Shown here piece by piece: positions 1 through 11,154 of a stretch of DNA of 64,000 bases (the first letter of the stretch is position 1; every line of letters begins with the position of its first letter). Source of the stretch: Anniella stebbinsi (lineage: Eukaryota; Chordata; Lepidosauria; Squamata; Anniellidae). The stretch spans positions 74,535,763-74,599,762 of the forward strand of contig JARDYH010000007.1 of the NCBI GenBank assembly GCA_029215795.1. Direction: 5' to 3'. A program made the translations under genes and the position numbers. The notes beneath the pieces were generated by a model. The model was not told the DNA's origin, did not search any database, and was given only the letters and a program-made list of their open reading frames with translations.

Positions 1-3000
1 AGTATGACCAACTCTGTTTTGGAGTATTTTGGTTTCATTGATACTTCTCTGTTTTCATTCCCCATCATTCTCCCCTTCCCCATATGTATAAATAGTGTTC
101 ATTGTAACGGAGAACACATTTACATCCAACCAGTTGTATACTTACATTTAGGATAACAACTGAAACCTATCCACAGATCATTGCTGTTGGAAATGGTTAT
201 TGACAAAAGCAACCATGTTTCACTCATGATGTAGTACTTTTATTTACCATTTATTTATTTATTGCATTTCTATAACGCCCAAAGCTTCCTGGGCAGTTTA
301 CAAAAATTAAAACCATAAAAACCATTCAAAATATAAAATGATGGTCTAAAAACATAATTTAAAATACAGTATAAAAGCACAACCCGGATAAAAAGTGAGC
401 AGCCAAGCAGAAATTAGTACAGATTTAAAATACAAATTTAAACAGAAAGGTTAACAAGAACATTTTTTTTTTGCATTGCAATAGGGCTTTGGTGCCTCTG
501 GCTCCGGAAGTATGGTGAGTACAGCAAATATTATGTACATTTAATTTCTTCCTTTCCCAGGAAATGTACAAGGGAAGATAGAATTGCTTCTTTTAGGGAT
601 GACATCTGGATCCTGCAAGGGACAAGAGAGAAGTTGGTCTTTGTTTCTGCAGAATAGACCCTCAACCTGTCCATGTAGTTTAGCCCTTTTCAGACAGTGG
701 TTGTCTCCAAATATTCAAAGTCCCTGACTTCACCCATTGGTAAACGCTGTGCTTTCAGTAATTTCGATTGGAAAGTTCTGGTGACAATGTGTGTTGAAAG
801 AATTAAGACTGTGTAACCTGTGTATATTTCTTTTTACAGGGTGGCTTTGGTGGGCAACAGCCTCCATTCCCAGTAAGTATGATAAATTCTGTTTTGGATG
901 ATTTTAGTTTCCCTGATTCTTCTCTGTTTTAAATTCCAATCATTCCCCCTTTCTCCATACATCTAAATGATGTTCATTGTAATGGAGGACACATTTGCAC
1001 TCAGTCAGTTGTATACTTATATATAGGATAGCAACAGATTATTGCTGTTGTAACAGGATATTGGCAAAAGCAACCATGTTTTATTTTTTATGTAGTTCAC
1101 TGATATCAACAAAATCATTTTTTTTTATTTGCATTGCTATAGGGTTTTGGAGGCTCTGGCTCTGTTGGCATGGTGAGTACAGCAAAGATGTACCTCTAAT
1201 CTTTTCCTTTTCCAGGAACTTTACATGGGAAAATAGAATTGCTTCTTTTAGGGAAGGCATCTGGATTCCACAAGATTCAAGGACAGAAGTTGCTCCTTCT
1301 TTCTGCAGAATAGTCTCTCAAACTGTCTATGTAGTTTCAGATAGTGGCTGCTTCAAATCTTTACATTCTTTGCCTTCACCTGTCGATAGACTCTGGGCTT
1401 CCATTAATTTCCATCAGAAGATTCTGGTGACCATGTGTGTTGGCAAGAATTAAGCCTGCATAACCCCTGTATATTTATTCTTACAGGGTGGCTTTAATGG
1501 GCAGCAACCTCCATCCCCCGTAAGTATGAGAAACTCTGTTCTGGAGTATTTTAGTCTCCTTGATACTTCTCTGTTTTGATTTCCTATCATTCCACCTCTC
1601 CCATAGATAGAAGTTGTGTTCATACAACATGATAACCCTCACTCAAAGACTGAGTATGGTTTGTGTGTGGTATTCAGTCAGCCTGACAGTGAATGAAATT
1701 GGTTCTGAAGTCCTTGGGGTGCCTTGGGTAAATCAGGGGATTTGCTGGGCTGCTTTCCCACCTGCCCACCCTGGTAAGCTGGTCGGAGGCTGACCATGCC
1801 TCCACTGACTTACTGGAGATCTCCCTCCCCCTCTCCTCCCCCTCCCTGGTCACACCCCAAACCAGCCATCACCACTACCACCGGGATATATCTGTGCATC
1901 TTCCTCCCTTAGAGCCATGATTTGAAGGAAGATGGAGACTAAAATAATAAGAGAAAAAGTCTATTTGTGCCAATTGATTTTTTCCCTCTGTTTTGAGCCT
2001 CCGCTGATAGTGGGGCACTTTGGGGGATGGGTGGGAGGGAGTGGCTGGGTTGGAAGGTTTCAATCTCCCCTCCCCATGGATGATTATCACAAACTAGATT
2101 GTGTTCTTTGCTCTTACATGAATTTAAGTAAGCAAAATGGTGAATATCAGCCACATGTTCCAATTCAACATGGTGTGAAGTTTAGCCCATATTGTGGAGT
2201 TCAAGAATGCATAAACTCAGTTCATTGTAATCAGTTGTATACTTGCCAATAGGAGAACAACTGACACCTATCCACAGATCATTGCTGTTGTAACAAGTTA
2301 TTGACAAAAGCAAACATATTTTATCCTTTATGAAGTAGATTAACAATAACAAGGTCAATTTTTGCATTGCTATAGGGCTTTGGTGGCTCTGGCTCTTTTG
2401 GCTTGGTAAGTATGGCAAAGATGCACTTCTAATCTCTTCCTTTCCCAAAAGCTTTGCATGGGAAGAGAGAATTGCTTCTTTTAGGGAAGACATCTGGATT
2501 CCACAAGATAAAAGGACAGAAGTTGCACTTGGTTTCCCCAGAATAGTCCCTGAACCAAATCTACTTAGGCTATGTTCACACATCTTGCAAAGCCGTGGTT
2601 TGTGTTCCGTATGGATTTCACGGATTACCAGGCATTTATGGATTTACACCACATTTCATTTTTGATATTGTCTGCCCCAAATGTTTGTATTTCTTGACTT
2701 CACCCTTCAGTAGATTCTGCGCTTCCAGTAATTTCCATTGGAACGTTCTTGTGACAATGAGTGTTGGTAAGAAGTAGGACTGAGTAACCTCTCTATGCTT
2801 GTTTATACAGGGTGGCTTTGGTGGGCAACAACCTCCACGCCCACCCCAAGTAAGTATGACCAACTCTGTTTTGGAGTATTTTGGTTTCATTGATACTTCT
2901 CTGTTTTCATTCCCCATCATTCTCCCCTTCCCCATATGTATAAATAGTGTTCATTGTAACGGAGAACACATTTACATCCAATCAGTTGTATACTTACATT

Positions 3001-5866
3001 TAGGATAACAACTGAAACCTATCCACAGATCATTGCTGTTGGAAATGGTTATTGACAAAAGCAACCATGTTTCGCTCATGATGTAGTACTTTTATTTACT
3101 ATTTATTTATTTATTTATTGCATTTCTATAACGCCCAAAGCTTCCTGGGCAGTTTACAAAAATTAAAACCATAAAAACCATTCAAAATATAAAATGATGG
3201 TCTAAAAACATAATTTAAAATACAGTATAAAAGCACAACCCGGATAAAAAGTGAGCAGCCATGCAGAAATTAATACAGATTTAAAATACAAATTTAAACA
3301 GAAAGGTTAACAAGAACATTTTTTTTTTTTGCATTGCAATAGGGCTTTGGTGCCTCTGGCTCTGGAAGTATGGTGAGTACAGCAAATATTATGTACATTT
3401 AATTTCTTCCTTTCCCAGGAAATGTACAAGGGAAGATAGAATTGCTTCTTTTAGGGATGACATCTGGATCCTGCAAGGGACAAGAGAGAAGTTGGTCTTT
3501 GTTTCTGCAGAATAGACCCTCTACCTGTCCATGTAGTTTAGCCCTTTTCAGATAGTGGTTGTCACCAAATATTCAAAGTCCCTGACTTCACCCATTGGTA
3601 AATGCTGTGCTTTCAGTAATTTCAATTGGAAAGTTCTGGTGACAATGTGTGTTGAAAGAATTAAGACTGTGTAACCTGTGTATATTTCTTTTTACAGGGT
3701 GGCTTTGGTGGGCAACAGCCTCCATTCCCAGTAAGTATGATAAATTCTGTTTTGGATGATTTTAGTTTCCCTGATTCTTCTCTGTTTTAAATTCCAATCA
3801 TTCCCCCTTTCTCCATACATCTAAACGGTGTTCATTGTAATGGAGGACACATTTGCACTCAATCAGTTGTATACTTACATATAGGATAGCAACAGATTAT
3901 TGCTGTTGTAACAGGATATTGGCAAAAGCAACCATGTTTTATTTTTTATGTAGTTCACTGATATCAACAAAATCATTTTTTTTTTTTTTTGCATTGCTAT
4001 AGGGTTTTGGAGGCTCCGGCTCTGTTGGCATGGTGAGTACAGCAAAGATGTACCTCTAATCAATTCCTTTTCCAGGAACTTTACATGGGAAGATAGAATT
4101 GCTTCTTTTAGGGAAGACATCTGGATTCCACAAGATTCAAGGACAGAAGTTGCTCCTTCTTTCTGCAGAATAGTCTCTCAAACTGTCTATGTAGTTTAGC
4201 CCATTGCAGATAGTGGCTGCTCCAAATGCTTACATTCCTTGACTACATCGATTGGTAGACTCTGTGCTTCCATCAGTTACCATTTGTAGGTTCTTGTGAC
4301 CTTATGTGTTGGGAAGAATTAAGACTGCATAACCCCTGTATATTTATTTTTACAGGGTGGCTTTGGTGGGCAACAACTTCCAACCCCAGTTAGTATGATA
4401 AACTCTGTTTTGGAACATTTTAGAATCCTTGGAGTGTGTTCCTTGTCTCTTTTCATTTCCCTTCCCTGTACATATAGTCTGGGTTAACACAACACGATCA
4501 CACTCATTCAAATGCTGAGTGTGGGTTATTATTGAACTGGGGGTTGTTCTTGAAATGTGATTTGTTTTTCTGAACCTGACTGTGCTATGAAACCATTGCA
4601 TCTGTCCCAAAATGTTTACATTCTTTGACTTCACCCATGAGTAGGCTGTGTGCTTCTAGTGGGTCCCATTGCTATTTCCCTGTGACACTGGGCAAGTTCA
4701 CATGACACAGCAGACCCTGGGTTAAATAACAAGCCATGGATTAACCACTGCATTGTTTAGCTCCTAAACAGCCCAGCACTCTGTGATTGGATGACGCATG
4801 AAGCAACATATGACAGAGCCACTTGTGGGTTGCTTCAGGCATTATATCCAGTTTCTCCTGCTCACGCACGGCAGCTTTATGTTCATTTACTAAAATGAAT
4901 GGTCAGTTTACCTCATACAATTAGCAGGGTTGGGACCATAGCAGACCGTAAAGGGTTAAAGTCCTCTACTGCCACACCAGGGTCCCAACCCATCTCTCTC
5001 TGTCACGCACCCATGGCTGCGTATGGATGGGAAACCGTGCACTCAAGCACAAATAACATGATTGGCATAATGTGTAATTGAGGGATAGATGACCTGCTTC
5101 CGTTTTTGCTTAGAAGTCCCCATCAGCCCCAGATAGGAAGGCCAATTGTCAGGGATTATGAGAGCTGTAATCCAAAACATCTGGACTGTGCCAGGTTGCA
5201 TTCAAGGCTTGCCCAAGGCATTTGGCTGCCTGAAGCAAAGTACAAGATGGTGCCCACTCCCATTCTATATCCATATCTCCTTTTTGTACCCATATTATGC
5301 TATGCAAGTGGGACCTGTAAGAAAATGTTGCAGGATAGCCACCTTCTTCAACCTGGCGCCCCCCTGATGTGTTAGACTGCAACTACTATAATTGCCCACC
5401 AGCAGAGCCAATATCCTGGCTGGGAATTATGGGAGTTACAGTCCAACACATCAGACTCAATGAGACTTAAATTAGTCATGACTACTGTGACCCATTTATT
5501 TCAGTGGACTTACTCTAAATACGTCTGGATCTAACTCACTGTCTCCTTTGTTTATTTGACAACAAGCTTGTACACAGCTTAGCCATGACCATAATTGTCC
5601 TACCCATGGTTTAGAATCCTGATTTGCAGATTTAATGTTACATCTTACTGATACAATAATTTAGGATTCACTCCAGGTCCTATTCAGTATCCGCTTGTTT
5701 AATCTTTCCAAGTGCATAATTGCAAAAGGGTGTACTTTTCGCAAGTATGTGAAACTTTCTCTAGTTGGGTTCAAGAGCATTGGCATTGTTTGACACTTGC
5801 TCAGAGCTGCCTTTTGTTTTTCCAGGCATAACAACAGTGACCTTCTCACCTGGGGAAACCACTCAG
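1..5866 (+). CDS. Gene A: secreted-type Gly/Ser/Gln/Pro micro-exon gene, 3' part
   Basis: Not a recognised named gene. Ten micro-exons of 30-39 bp plus a terminal exon are seen, every one in phase 0. Two classes alternate: class A (GFGGSGSVGM type, 30 bp, preceded by a tract like TTTGCATTGCTATAG) and class B (GGFGGQQPPFP type, 33-39 bp, preceded by TTTTTACAG). The visible part codes for about 107 residues, Gly-rich, with Gln-Gln-Pro-Pro motifs and no cysteine. The window opens 3 bp inside the intron that follows another class B exon, because base 1 matches base 2853. The signal-peptide exon must lie upstream, outside the window. The last exon opens GCA TAA. Intron flanks and terminal exon match gene B, so the two are tandem paralogues; secretion is inferred from B. 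Expression is unproven. Confidence 0.7.
240..463 (-). mobile_element. LINE 3' end (L2/CR1-like), minus strand
   Basis: A TTTA run, then a tract like ACGCCCAAAGCTTCCTGGGC and AAAATTAAAACCATAAAA, the shared 3' end of many LINE fragments here. Inserted in the intron before a class A exon and copied along with it at 3091. Confidence 0.7.
485..514 (+). CDS. Gene A class A micro-exon, GFGASGSGSM
   Basis: 30 bp between AATAG and GTGAGTAC, phase 0-0. Its downstream copy at 3343-3372 differs only at a silent site. Confidence 0.7.
840..872 (+). CDS. Gene A class B micro-exon, GGFGGQQPPFP
   Basis: 33 bp between TTTTTACAG and GTAAGTATG, phase 0-0. The copy at 3698-3730 is identical in peptide. Confidence 0.72.
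1143..1172 (+). CDS. Gene A class A micro-exon, GFGGSGSVGM
   Basis: 30 bp between GCTATAG and GTGAGTAC, phase 0-0. Repeated at 4003-4032. Confidence 0.7.
1487..1519 (+). CDS. Gene A class B micro-exon, GGFNGQQPPSP
   Basis: 33 bp between TTCTTACAG and GTAAGTATG, phase 0-0. Asn replaces the usual Gly at residue 4. Confidence 0.7.
2376..2405 (+). CDS. Gene A class A micro-exon, GFGGSGSFGL
   Basis: 30 bp between GCTATAG and GTAAGTATG, phase 0-0. Confidence 0.7.
2811..2849 (+). CDS. Gene A class B micro-exon, GGFGGQQPPRPPQ
   Basis: 39 bp between TTTATACAG and GTAAGTATG, phase 0-0. The intron that follows is nearly identical to window bases 1-484, so an equivalent exon should end just before the window. 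Confidence 0.72.
3091..3322 (-). mobile_element. LINE 3' end, duplicated copy
   Basis: Same insertion as 240-463, so the insertion predates the exon-array duplication. Confidence 0.7.
3343..3372 (+). CDS. Gene A class A micro-exon, GFGASGSGSM (copy)
   Basis: Duplicate of the exon at 485-514 within the 2.85-kb repeat. Phase 0-0. Confidence 0.7.
3698..3730 (+). CDS. Gene A class B micro-exon, GGFGGQQPPFP (copy)
   Basis: Duplicate of 840-872 with the same splice sites. Confidence 0.72.
4003..4032 (+). CDS. Gene A class A micro-exon, GFGGSGSVGM (copy)
   Basis: Duplicate of 1143-1172, with a silent TCT to TCC change. Confidence 0.7.
4356..4388 (+). CDS. Gene A class B micro-exon, GGFGGQQLPTP
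   Basis: 33 bp between TTTTTACAG and GTTAGTATG. This donor is weaker than the others. It is the last peptide-coding exon I can find in gene A. Confidence 0.65.
4485..4835. repeat. Degenerate MITE fragments in the last intron of gene A
   Basis: 4485-4600 resembles the CACAACATGAT family seen three times at 18.6-19.5 kb. 4688-4835 (TTCACATGACACAGCAG...) matches gene B intron sequence at 19990-20160. Confidence 0.5.
5245..5455. repeat. Palindromic MITE-like repeat
   Basis: Inverted arms with the motifs CTTCTTCAACCTGG and GGGAGTTACAGTCCAACACA. The same family occurs at 21243-21371, 10525-10625, 43975-44075, 51715-51830 and 52945-53085. Confidence 0.55.
5826..5866 (+). CDS. Gene A terminal exon (Ala-stop)
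   Basis: Follows a strong pyrimidine tract ending TTTTTCCAG. In phase 0 it reads GCA TAA, one Ala and a stop at 5829-5831, and then runs to a GTGAGTAC donor. The paralogous exon in gene B (40566-40602) reads GCA TGA and is 4 bp shorter after the stop. That fits untranslated sequence spliced to a further 3'UTR exon. A noncoding relic is the alternative. Confidence 0.5.
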
Positions 5867-5989
5867 GTGAGTACAGAGGATGCTTCTTACCTTTGCTCCA
5901 GTACAGATTTACACTTTGCTGGTTTGCCCACAAACATTGGGATACCACTGTATAGGACGACTAGCATTTAAGGTGGGAGATGGAAGGCA

Positions 5990-6805
5990 AAATGTAAAAT
6001 ACCAGCCATTTTGAGATGTAGTGAAATTTGTGCAAATTTCCTCAGGTTTTCACAAATTTTCAGTCTGCAGGGGAAACTTTCTGCAAATTCGGGAATTGCT
6101 GCAAAATCAAATTGGGAAAGTTGTGGAAATCCAATGTGAGCACATGTCCAGCAATTTGTGATCATTTTCGGGGTACACATGCTCATGATTGTATTTGGAG
6201 CTTGGAACAGGGCATGCTTGTGTGTTTTGCGAGCAAAAACGAAATTTGCATACATCCCAAACTGTCATACATCCCAAACCTTCTAGAGCAATTTACGTAC
6301 CTCCCATGTCCCCCTTGTGTCAGGTGTAAGGTCACAGGTGGAGAGCAGACTGGCCCTGAATTTTAAACACAGGAGCTTTGCAAAACAGGTTTCACGCTTG
6401 TTTCTAGGGTACCTGGCCAGAGGAGGGAATGATAGGCAACAAATGGGACCTGAAACAAAATGTGGCAGTGTGGAGTGCTCCTGTTCAGGGTTCCAGCCAG
6501 CCATGCCCTCTCCCACAACTCTCCATTCCACCTCTCTCATCCTGTTTGCCCCCTTGAAGATGGAAGCTGCTTGTAATTTGTCAGATTCTGCTTCTCTTGA
6601 AGACTCAGCCCTGCTACAAGTTCCTTCGTTGATGTATGTCCCCCAATAATCTGTGACCCAGCTATTGCTGTCTTCAACTTGACATGATGGGGGAACATTT
6701 ATTTTATTTCATTCATTAAACGATTTTGTCTCACCATTTGGCCCAAGTCCAATTGAAACATCAACAACAAAACAATAAGTTAAACCAATAATAAATACAT
6801 CCATC
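5990..6805. other. Intergenic, no gene seen
   Basis: AT-rich sequence with unassigned low-complexity repeats. No frame with coding character and no micro-exon of the local classes was found. Confidence 0.5.
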
Positions 6806-7318
6806 TAGGGATGGGAAAATCTGTCAGTTTTGCTTTCTCTTGCATTCAGTTTTTTTTTATTATTATTATTTTAAAAATCTCAAGTTCTTTGTCTTCTGAA
6901 TATGGTACTTAGCAAATTTTGGTAAATTCTTAGCAAAAGCAAACTGAAATGAAATTCTTATCCATCTACACTGGCCAAATTAAATAGGTGCAGCTATTCC
7001 TAGCACGGACAGGATCTTCGTGTACCTGCCTGCCATATACCTGTTAAAGATAAGACGGCTATCAGAAAAAAAGAGGTGCCAACCCTAATTAAGCATGGTT
7101 GAATACTCACGGTTTGAAACCCAAGTTTTTAAGAGCCAAGCACTCGAAGCCCAGTGCCTAGACAGACAGATCTATTAGCTCTGGTTTCTCCCACATTCCA
7201 TTTTTTTTTAAAAAAAAACTCAAATTCTTTTTGTCTCGAATATGGAGAACTTGGCATTATTATTTTTTTGTAAACTCTTATCAAAGCCAAACTCAAGGGA
7301 AATTTTCACCCATCCCTA
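6806..7318. mobile_element. Non-autonomous DNA element with terminal inverted repeats
   Basis: Left end TAGGGATGGGAAAAT, right end ATTTTCACCCATCCCTA. The interior is AT-rich and has no transposase frame. Confidence 0.5.
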
Positions 7319-7545
7319 CATCAGATGAGCTGCAAAGGAATAGCAGAGACCAGAACTAGAAATTCCTCAATAATCAGGCATTCCCAACAGACATTATTAT
7401 CTTTTTCTAAAAGTTTGAGTATGTTACGCACCTGTCTCTACATATAGGAAGGGTATGTTCCCACCGCAAGTGGTGCTCTTGTGTTAGAGTCATTAGTCAG
7501 CAAATGGGATGAAATGTATTTCCCACTCATTTTTAAGCGTCATTT

Positions 7546-7925
7546 TTAAAGATCTTTCTACTCATTTCAATTTCTCTAGATCTGCAAACTGGATATGCTG
7601 AGAAGAACTCACAATGCCAGCTGCTACGCTTTCCATTCACAAACTTCACTCCTTTCTTACCAATCAAGTTCCAAATATGAACTGCAAATTATTTCTAGTG
7701 GCCATATTTTTTGTTGATTTTAGGGTGCCTTTACTGCAACAAAAAGGGGGATTATGAATACTTGTTACTTTACAAAAAATAAAATGAAAAACAGAGCTAT
7801 ATCACAAAACCTTGCTTTTTTCATTGTTCTGCAAAATTAATTCCTTTCAACGCTGAAATTAGTTTCCCTCATTCTAATGCTATGGTCTTTCTGACAAGTA
7901 AAAAGCTGGCTGTAACCATGCGTGC
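7546..7925 (+). other. Conserved block behind gene A, possible 3'UTR exon
   Basis: About 380 bp without an obvious transposon signature, kept in the copy behind gene B (about 41620-42010). Both copies hold an AAAATAAAA stretch (near 7786 and 41896) that could serve as a poly(A) signal. This is inference only. Confidence 0.3.
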
Positions 7926-7939
7926 TTTATTTTATTTTA

Positions 7940-8380
7940 TTTATTCGTTTTCAGTTTATTACATTTTCTACTGTCCTATCACTGAAGCCGCTCGCAACAA
8001 TTAAAACCAGCAAATGCAAGACAATAAAATACAGATGACAAAACATGGAAGTTTAAAAATTTAAAACTACAAATCCAAATCTTATTTGCACCAAGCCAAT
8101 GGCTATTGCAATTGATAACAGTAAAATAAACGTAATACATCAAACAGACAGTAAAATGTCCAGTGTTCAAAAAAAAAAAAAAGTCCTTAACATAAATATA
8201 CCCAATATCACCAAGCAAATAAAAACATTGAATACAATTAGAACTAAAATTATACAATTTAAAACTCAGGATGCAATCTCTGCCCTCATTTTAATTGCAG
8301 TTCCTAAAAAGTTTGCAGTTTTTGCTGTAACCAACTTGTCGCAATCCTCAAGAAGAAAGTTCACATAATAATCAGTTGGA
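7940..8380 (-). mobile_element. LINE fragment, minus strand
   Basis: AACAATTAAAACCA tail-type sequence. The first part is shared with 42790-42920 in the duplicate block. Confidence 0.55.
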
Positions 8381-8647
8381 TGCTGTGGATAAGGCAGCAA
8401 TAAAGGGGTAATTCTTCGCAAGTATTTCTGTACAAAGAACAAATTAGCATCATGTGGGCAATGGTTTTGATATTTCCATCTCCACAAACATAGACCCAAT
8501 TTTGATATGGAGTTTTCCTATAGCGTCCTTCAAGTACCGCTGAAAGAAACACATTAAAGCATGCGCTTGAAAAAGCTGTTCTATGTTTAGGGTATGGAAG
8601 CTGCTCTAAATATACCAGTGTCTTATCTGAGGGACTGAATGAGGACT

Positions 8648-8830
8648 GTGAAATTATTTATTTATTTATTTATTACATTTGTATACCGCCCCATAGCCGA
8701 AGCTCCCTGGGTGGTTTACATAGGATTAAAACAATTAAAAACAATATACAAAAATTTAAACAGCAAAAACATACAACATACACACAATACACACATACAT
8801 TTAAAACCGCTACAACAGCCCAAAAAAGGG
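8648..8830 (-). mobile_element. LINE 3' end, minus strand
   Basis: TTTA run, then CCGCCCCATAGCCGAAGC and an A-rich body, typical of the local LINE family. Confidence 0.65.
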
Positions 8831-8940
8831 GTCAATTTCCTCATTATGGACAAAGTGTTTTGTCGTTCAATGTCCAGTAAACGGTGTTTCAGTATTTCTT
8901 TACCTTTGAAAAAACCTAGGCCTAATAAATATTGAGCTCT

Positions 8941-9440
8941 AAATACAACTATATTTATTTATTTATTTATTTATTTATTCATTTATTTATTTATACCTCA
9001 CCCTATATCACAAGGATCTCAGGGCGGCGTACAGATAAAATCATACAGATAAAATAGAATAAATATACAATTCTAAAACAAATTAAACCATTAACCAATA
9101 CGAAATTTTAAAACAGTAAAAATCCAATTAAAACAAGACAGTGTGCAGACTGGTGGATTTAGCCGTTAAAGGCTTTATTAAAATGCCATGTCTTAACCTG
9201 GCACTGAAATGAAGTCAGTACCAGCACCAGTTGTACCTCCAGGGGGAGGGCATTCCACAGCCAGGGTGCCACAACAGAGAAGGCCCTCTTTAGCCTCTTA
9301 TTAGCAGCTTTCATCCAGCTACTTTTGTGGGAGTCTCTCAGTAAGAGAGAGCAGTTAAATACAGCCAAAAACCAGTAAGTAAGTGTCCTCATCCAGGCCT
9401 GTGTATGGATAGAAATAACACCAGCTTCAAGCTGCAAAGC
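8941..9440 (-). mobile_element. LINE fragment, minus strand
   Basis: TTTA run followed by CTCAGGGCGGCGTACA. The complementary frame carries AFSVVAPWLWNALP, the C-terminal ORF2 signature of L2-like LINEs. Confidence 0.7.
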
Positions 9441-9539
9441 AGCATCGGGAATGCAGTTTGGTACTGCGAATATTTGTCTTAAGTAATTTGGACTGCACTA
9501 CCTCCAGTGGTTTTAGATTGGTATCAGCCCAAATCGGAA

Positions 9540-9830
9540 TCCTAGGCTTGCATTTAAAACGACAATATAAAAACAACCAAACAAAAGCTAGTGGCAGTGC
9601 AAAAATTTAAAACCTCTCTGGGAAGCTCATACCACAAATGGGGTGCCACAGCAGAAAAAGCCGTTGGTAGCCTCCCACCTCACTTGCTTTGGCTGGGGCT
9701 CCCGAAGAAGGATTACTGAAGATGACCTTTAGCAGGTGTGTATGGGAGGTGTATATATTTGGGCAAGCTTGAGCCCAGCACCAAAATCCATGCAGGTTTG
9801 TCTTATCGTTCTTGAACCTCAGGTCAAATT
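9540..9830 (-). mobile_element. LINE fragment, minus strand
   Basis: Homologous to 42910-43240 in the duplicate block. Contains the TGCCACAGCAGAAAA motif of the same LINE family. Confidence 0.6.
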
Positions 9831-9958
9831 TAGCCTCTCTTGGTTCACAATCTGGTCTTCCAGGATTCCCGAGATGGCCCATGCCCCTTTCCACTGGCCA
9901 CGCCCCTTTCCCCTGTCTGCAGATTGTTTGGTGTTCCCCCCCAGCTTTTGCACAGTTT

Positions 9959-10277
9959 TAGGGTGACCAGATAAAATCCAGGTCAGGGCTCCTGTAACTT
10001 TAACAGTTGTAGAGAAAAGGGAACTTCAGCCAGTGTCATTTGTATGCAATTAGTCCCTGGTGATATTCCCTCTTCATCACCACAGTTAAAGTTGCAGGCA
10101 CTATACTAGAGTGACCATATACAAAAGAAGGCAGGGCCCCTGCAACTTTAACTGTGGTGATGAGAGGGAATTGCACCAGGGACTAATTGCATACAAATGA
10201 CACTGGTTGAAATTCCCTTTTCTCCACAACTGTTAAAGTTACAGGAGCCCTGTCCTCCTTTTCATATGGTCAGCCTA
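9959..10277. mobile_element. hAT-type palindromic MITE with 8-bp target duplication
   Basis: 319 bp, near-palindromic, ends TAGGGTGACC / GGTCAGCCTA. Flanked by a perfect 8-bp direct repeat CACAGTTT (9951-9958 and 10278-10285). The paralogous site near 43738 is empty. An 8-bp duplication is characteristic of the hAT superfamily. Confidence 0.8.
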
Positions 10278-10524
10278 CACAGTTTCCTTTCCATTCTAAA
10301 AGGTAGGAATGCCTCTCTTAAGACTTAGCTTCTGGCAGTAAGAGGTTTGAGCTAAAATAATAATCATGTTTGAGAAATATTTGGTTCTGCTGCTTTTGCC
10401 TTTGGACCCACTCACCACTGGAATTCAGCCCCCGAGAGTTGGACCAAATTCAAACTTTGACACCCCCACTTTAGACTTTAAGAGAAATCTATATATACTA
10501 ATTTAGCCTTCCCCCAATCTGGTG

Positions 10525-10625
10525 TCCTACAACTACCAGCATTCCTGACCATTGCTCATGCTGGCTGGGGCTGATGGGAGTTGAAGTCCAAAACATCAGG
10601 AGAACACCAGATCAGGGAAGTCTGA
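10525..10625. repeat. Short palindromic repeat
   Basis: Arms TCCTACAACTACCAGCATTC and GGGAGTTGAAGTCCAAAACA. Also present at the paralogous site 43975-44075, so older than the segmental duplication. Confidence 0.6.
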
Positions 10626-10854
10626 AGTAAAAGCCATAAGAGGTAGGGAATGAGCTGAATGTAGTACTCTCCCCTCTCCCTGATCATCTAATCAAGGATA
10701 TTTAACAATCTGTTCAAGGATGTGTACACACAGATCCACTTTCTGGATTGGGCTTTCAACTCGGGGAGAAAAATATATCACGCACATTTGCACATTTATT
10801 TATAATGATGTAGGATATGTATCTGTATATGCCACTTCTCAGTAATGATCCTCA

Positions 10855-10946
10855 AAGCAACGCACAAAGTTAACAGCATCATTTTATGCACCATAAAATC
10901 AACGCACAAAGTTAACAGATGATTTTATGCACCATAAAATCATCTG
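10855..10946. repeat. 45-bp tandem duplication ending in a hairpin
   Basis: ACGCACAAAGTTAACAG...CACCATAAAATC is present twice in a row. The second copy ends in GATGATTTTATG / CATAAAATCATC, a self-complementary pair. Confidence 0.7.
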
Positions 10947-11154
10947 CCTCCATGGCAAGAAACATAGAACCTCAAGATGCCATTTTGTCCAATTAGGAAC
11001 ATGAGAAAGATTAGACAAAAGTCTTTCTAGTCCAGCATTCTGTTCCCACAGCAGCCAACCAGATTTCTATGCTGGACATAAGCATGACAGCACCCTCCTG
11101 CTTATGTTCCCAAGCAACATATATTTGAGAAGCATATCACTTCTAATACTGGAG

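Larger units (their letters stand above)
1..1330 (+). repeat. First copy of 2.85-kb tandem duplication in gene A
   Basis: Nearly identical to about 2853-4190, offset 2852-2858, with few substitutions. It holds three micro-exons, their introns and a LINE tail. Similarity falls sharply after about 1330 / 4190. Confidence 0.85.
2853..4190 (+). repeat. Second copy of 2.85-kb tandem duplication in gene A
   Basis: Partner of 1-1330. Exons at 3343, 3698 and 4003 correspond to 485, 840 and 1143. Confidence 0.85.
5465..10625 (+). repeat. Segmental duplication, copy 1 (behind gene A)
   Basis: Blocks match 40050-44080 in the same order: terminal exon with flanks, 7546-7925, LINE pieces 7940-8060 and 9545-9830, and 9811-10625. 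Differences are later insertions: LINEs at 8065-9540 and a MITE at 9959-10277 here, CR1s in the other copy. Confidence 0.75.

Noticed and set aside
1..5866. Gene A as elastin or collagen
   Set aside because: No Lys cross-link exons, no Gly-x-y triplet run, and elastin exons are not in phase 0.
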